Shown: piece by piece, positions 6,132 to 8,321 of the stretch
Layout: every line of letters begins with the position of its first letter
Numbering within the stretch: position 1 is the stretch's first letter
Assembly: GCA_937919125.1 (NCBI GenBank)
Contig: CALFOB010000050.1
Location: 1-8,321, forward strand
DNA from: an uncultured Micrococcales bacterium
Lineage (GTDB): Bacteria > Actinomycetota > Actinomycetes > Actinomycetales > Microbacteriaceae
DNA: 8,321 bases
Direction of reading: 5' to 3'
Program-made: the position numbers and the translations under genes
Notes under the pieces: model-generated
Databases searched by the model: none
The model's input: the letters and a program-made list of their open reading frames with translations, nothing else
What the model was told of the DNA's origin: nothing

Positions 6132-6500
6132 TTAAATAACCTCCGGTGCTAGCGAGATGATCTTCATGAACTTCTTGTCACGAAGCTCACGACCAACTGG
6201 ACCGAAGATACGTGTACCCTGAGGTTCGCCGTCCTTCTTGATGATCACAGCTGCGTTCTCGTCAAACTTGATGTATGAACCGTCTTGACGACGGACTTCC
6301 TTCTTTGTGCGAACGATAACCGCCTTTACGACGTCACCCTTCTTTACGCTGCCACCAGGAATTGCGTCCTTAACAGTTGCAACGACGACGTCTCCGATAC
6401 TTGCGTAACGACGACCCGAGCCACCGAGGATACGGATAGCAAGAAGTTCTTTGGCACCGGTGTTATCGGCAACCTTCATTCTCGATTCTTGTTGTAACAT
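6132..6500 (-). CDS. rplN: 50S ribosomal protein L14
   Basis: L14 is a beta-barrel protein of the large subunit that forms intersubunit bridges with 16S rRNA and lies near the factor-binding site. The 122-residue product has exactly the usual length. It starts MLQQESRMKVADNTGAKE, carries GDVVVATVKDAIPGG at 37-50, and ends with GTRIFGPVGRELR at 95-107. The start follows AGGAG (6508-6512) by seven bases in the 13-base gap after rpsQ. This is the first gene of the spc part. Its TAA is two bases from the rplX start, and its last codons contain GGAGG (6140-6144) for rplX. Confidence 0.98.
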   Translation of the reverse strand: MLQQESRMKVADNTGAKELLAIRILGGSGRRYASIGDVVVATVKDAIPGGSVKKGDVVKAVIVRTKKEVRRQDGSYIKFDENAAVIIKKDGEPQGTRIFGPVGRELRDKKFMKIISLAPEVI

Positions 6501-6513
6501 TCCATATCTCCTA

Positions 6514-6789
6514 TTACTTGGCCTTCTCGACGATCTCGACTAGACGCCAACGCTTGGTTGCCGACAATGGTCGAGTCTCGTGAATGACAACTAGGTCACC
6601 AATTCCAGCAGTGTTGCCTTCATCGTGAGCTTTGATCTTGGTGGTGCGGCGGATAACCTTGCCGTAAAGCGGGTGCTTTACACGGTCTTCAACCTCAACA
6701 ACGATGGTCTTGTTCATCTTGTCGCTAACTACGTAGCCACGACGAGACTTACGGTCACCGCGATCTAGAGTTTCGTTAACTTCAGCCAT
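6514..6789 (-). CDS. rpsQ: 30S ribosomal protein S17
   Basis: S17 is an OB-fold protein that binds 16S rRNA in the 5' domain early in small-subunit assembly. The 91-residue product has the family's core from about residue 16: RRGYVVSDKMNKTIVVEV, then HPLYGKVIRRTTK and the conserved end GDLVVIHETRPLSATKRW at 65-82. The first 15 residues are a charged extension of little conservation. The start is well supported by GAGGAGG seven bases upstream, within the end of rpmC. The gene is the last of the S10 part; rplN follows after 13 bases, with no terminator or evident promoter between, so the S10 and spc parts look co-transcribed. Confidence 0.97.
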   Translation of the reverse strand: MAEVNETLDRGDRKSRRGYVVSDKMNKTIVVEVEDRVKHPLYGKVIRRTTKIKAHDEGNTAGIGDLVVIHETRPLSATKRWRLVEIVEKAK

Positions 6790-6791
6790 GG

Positions 6792-7100
6792 TTATGCCTC
6801 CTCAGTTTCTGCAGCCGGTGCAGCCGACTTAGCCTTTGCAGCCTTAGCTGGCTTCTCAGCAGCTGCAGGTGCAGCCACAACAGCACGGATACCTAGTTCA
6901 CGCTCACGCATAACAGTGAAGATACGAGCAATGTCGCGCTTTACTGCCTTGATGCGTCCGTGGCTTTCTAGCTGTCCAGTAGCTGACTGAAAGCGTAGGT
7001 TGAAAAGTTCTTCCTTAGCCTTCTTTAGTTCTTCTACCAATACTGAATCTTCGATGATGTCTAGATCCGCTGGAGTTAGATTCTTTGAACCGATAGTCAT
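6792..7100 (-). CDS. rpmC: 50S ribosomal protein L29 with Ala/Lys-rich C-terminal tail
   Basis: L29 is a small helical-hairpin protein beside the exit tunnel, near the docking site for signal recognition particle and trigger factor. The core is visible at about residues 8-72: LTPADLD, then ELKKAKEELFNLRFQSATGQL at about 24-44 and a second helix with RIKAVKRDIARIFTVMRERE at about 49-68. The 102-residue product is longer than the usual 60-80, because residues 76-102 are a tail rich in Ala, Lys and Pro that ends acidic (ETEEA). The start overlaps the rplP stop by one base. The rpsQ start lies two bases beyond its TAA, and GAGGAGG for rpsQ (6797-6803) is inside the last rpmC codons. Confidence 0.97.
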   Translation of the reverse strand: MTIGSKNLTPADLDIIEDSVLVEELKKAKEELFNLRFQSATGQLESHGRIKAVKRDIARIFTVMRERELGIRAVVAAPAAAEKPAKAAKAKSAAPAAETEEA

Positions 7101-7519
7101 TATGCGTCACCTTCTTCGCGCTTGATGATGCGGGCTTTTAGTGGAAGCTTGTGAATTGCACGAGTTAGTGCCTCGCGTGCAACTTCTTCGCTAACACCAG
7201 CTAGTTCGAACATCACTCGCCCCGGCTTTACGTTTGCAATCCACCATTCAGGTGAACCCTTACCGGAACCCATGCGGGTTTCAGCAGGCTTCTTGGTTAG
7301 TGGACGGTCTGGGTAAATGTTGATCCAGACCTTACCGCCACGCTTGATGTGACGGGTCATAGCAATACGTGCAGCTTCGATCTGACGGTTGGTTACGTAT
7401 GCAGGGGTTAGTGCCTGGATACCAAATTCACCGAAGTTGACCTTGGTGCCACCGGTTGCAGCGCCCGAACGTGACGGGTGGTGCTGCTTACGGTGCTTAA
7501 CTCGACGAGGGATCAGCAT
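7100..7519 (-). CDS. rplP: 50S ribosomal protein L16
   Basis: L16 binds 23S rRNA and 5S-proximal regions of the large subunit and helps to position the tRNA acceptor ends near the peptidyl transferase centre. The 139-residue product has the usual length and starts MLIPRRVKHRKQHHP. The family hallmark RMGSGKGSPEWW is at residues 82-93, followed by VKPGR at 97-101. R82 corresponds to the arginine that is hydroxylated in E. coli L16; whether it is modified here cannot be seen. The ATG shares one base with the rpsC stop (TAATG), and the gene's own TAA overlaps the rpmC start in the same manner. No independent promoter is expected between these genes. Confidence 0.98.
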   Translation of the reverse strand: MLIPRRVKHRKQHHPSRSGAATGGTKVNFGEFGIQALTPAYVTNRQIEAARIAMTRHIKRGGKVWINIYPDRPLTKKPAETRMGSGKGSPEWWIANVKPGRVMFELAGVSEEVAREALTRAIHKLPLKARIIKREEGDA

Positions 7520-8298
7520 TAGTTTTCACTTCCTACTGGCTCAGCTGCTACTGGAGCTGCGGCTGCTGGAGCTGCGGCTGCTGGAGCAGAGGTACGTGGA
7601 CCACGGCGTTCGCCACCACGGACAGGCTTTGCGTTTGCCTGCTCGCGAGCTAGTTCCTTGGCAGTCATGTCACCCTTGTAGATCCAAACCTTTACACCGA
7701 TGCGACCGAAAACGGTCTTGGCCTCGTAGAAGCCGTAGTCGATGTTGGCACGAAGGGTGTGTAGAGGTACTCGACCTTCACGGTAGAACTCGCGGCGTGA
7801 CATTTCAGCGCCACCAAGACGACCAGAGGTCTGAACACGGATACCCTTGGCACCCTGGCGGATTGCACCCTGCATACCCTTACGCATTGCGCGGCGGAAA
7901 GCCACACGAGCGTTTAGCTGCTCGGCAATACCCTGGGCTACAAGCTGTGCATCCATGTCTGGGTTCTTAACCTCAAGGATGTTTAGCTGGATCTGCTTCG
8001 AGGTCATCTTCTCTAGCTCGGCACGGATCTTCTCCGCAGCCTCACCACGACGACCGATAACTAGACCTGGACGTGCAGTGTGGATGTCCACGCGTACACG
8101 GTCACGGGTGCGCTCGATCTCTACGCGAGATACACCGGCACGGTCTAGACGTTCGGTTAGAAGGTGACGTAGCTTGATGTCCTCAGCTACGTAGTCAGCG
8201 TAACGCTGGCCCTTCTTGGTCGAGTCGGCGAACCAACGCGAGATGTGATCGGTAGTGATACCTAGTCGGAAACCGTATGGATTTACTTTCTGACCCAT
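7519..8298 (-). CDS. rpsC: 30S ribosomal protein S3
   Basis: S3 is a protein of the small-subunit head that binds 16S rRNA near the mRNA entry channel. The 259-residue product opens with the typical MGQKVNPYGFRLG. It has a type 2 KH domain at about residues 39-107, whose GxxG loop is GRRG at 82-85, followed by the S3 C-terminal domain with a clear signature at about 159-189 (GRLGGAEMSRREFYREGRVP). After about residue 236 comes a low-complexity tail of Ala and Pro encoded by 15-base direct repeats; E. coli S3 is about 233 residues, so the tail is an add-on. The ATG start has GGAGG nine bases upstream inside rplV, and the start overlaps the rplV stop by one base. Its own stop overlaps the rplP start in the same way, which points to coupled translation. 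Confidence 0.98.
   Translation of the reverse strand: MGQKVNPYGFRLGITTDHISRWFADSTKKGQRYADYVAEDIKLRHLLTERLDRAGVSRVEIERTRDRVRVDIHTARPGLVIGRRGEAAEKIRAELEKMTSKQIQLNILEVKNPDMDAQLVAQGIAEQLNARVAFRRAMRKGMQGAIRQGAKGIRVQTSGRLGGAEMSRREFYREGRVPLHTLRANIDYGFYEAKTVFGRIGVKVWIYKGDMTAKELAREQANAKPVRGGERRGPRTSAPAAAAPAAAAPVAAEPVGSEN
7551..7587. repeat. 15-bp direct repeats in the 3' end of rpsC
   Basis: The unit CTGGAGCTGCGGCTG (plus strand) occurs exactly twice in tandem at 7551-7565 and 7566-7580, then continues for seven bases. In the gene strand it encodes repeated Ala-Ala-Ala-Pro-Ala type residues in the S3 tail. Because the copies are identical in DNA and not only in protein, they probably arose by recent slippage, and the copy number may vary between strains. 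Confidence 0.9.
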
Positions 8299-8321
8299 TA
8301 GTTCTTGCCTCCAAGCTCGTC
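8298..8321 (-). CDS. rplV: 50S ribosomal protein L22, C-terminal end only (partial)
   Basis: Only the last seven codons and the TAA stop are in the window, reading DELGGKN. The stop shares one base with the rpsC start (TAATG). Identity rests on position: in the conserved S10 cluster rplV lies directly before rpsC. Seven residues of a variable C-terminus cannot prove it alone. These codons also contain GGAGG (8308-8312), which serves as the ribosome binding site of rpsC. L22 is a 23S rRNA-binding protein that lines the exit tunnel of the large subunit. The gene is cut by the window edge, not visibly broken. Confidence 0.78.
   Translation of the reverse strand, partial: DELGGKN

Noticed and set aside
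7692..7907. 71-codon minus-strand frame inside rpsC
   Set aside because: It is out of frame within the conserved S3 coding region; codon shadow.
7389..7970. 193-codon open frame on the plus strand
   Set aside because: It lies antisense to rpsC and rplP, both certain genes. Its Leu/Arg repeats are the reverse reading of the Ala/Pro repeat, and no family is recognisable.

Overview
The window is a stretch of the conserved S10-spc ribosomal protein cluster, continued by secY, adk and map. Every gene lies on the minus strand, so transcription runs from high to low coordinates. In transcription order the genes are: the last codons of rplV (cut by the window edge), rpsC, rplP, rpmC, rpsQ, rplN, rplX, rplE, rpsH, rplF, rplR, rpsE, rpmD, rplO, secY, adk and the N-terminal part of map (cut by the other edge). 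No tRNA, rRNA, mobile element or CRISPR array was seen, and no convincing promoter or terminator. The cluster promoter is expected upstream of the window.

The organism is most likely an actinobacterium of the order Micrococcales, probably a moderate-GC, streamlined member of the Microbacteriaceae (the type found in freshwater or marine Luna/Aquiluna/Rhodoluna lineages). The reasons are the secY-adk-map order, the short LID-less type of adenylate kinase, a longer loop in L24 (TQARGGDRGK), Ala/Lys/Pro-rich tails on S3, L29 and L15, the lack of rpsN between rplE and rpsH, and a GC content near 50%, low for the phylum. This placement is inference from remembered family features; no search was run.

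Layout: 7519-8321 ends rplV and holds rpsC; 6514-7519 holds rplP, rpmC and rpsQ (end of the S10 part); 2298-6500 is the spc part from rplN to rplO; 947-2263 is secY; 363-950 is adk; 1-352 is partial map. Packing is very tight. Five junctions are one-base TAATG overlaps, one is ATGA and one is GTGA; most of the others are gaps of 1-13 bases. Only two gaps are longer: 67 bases between rplE and rpsH, where rpsN sits in many other bacteria, and 34 bases before secY. No gene-free stretch reaches 300 bases.

The genes act together in making and using ribosomes. Twelve full ribosomal proteins from rpsC to rplO (with rplV partial) build both subunits. SecY is the channel for exported and membrane proteins at the ribosome exit. 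Adenylate kinase balances adenine nucleotides, and methionine aminopeptidase trims the start methionine of new proteins.

This is an ordinary core region and I see no new biological system in it. The points worth a second look are modest: the missing rpsN with a small dyad in its place, low-complexity protein tails, glutamine at a spectinomycin-linked position of S5, a cysteine pair on the outer face of SecY, and the uniform TAATG coupling.
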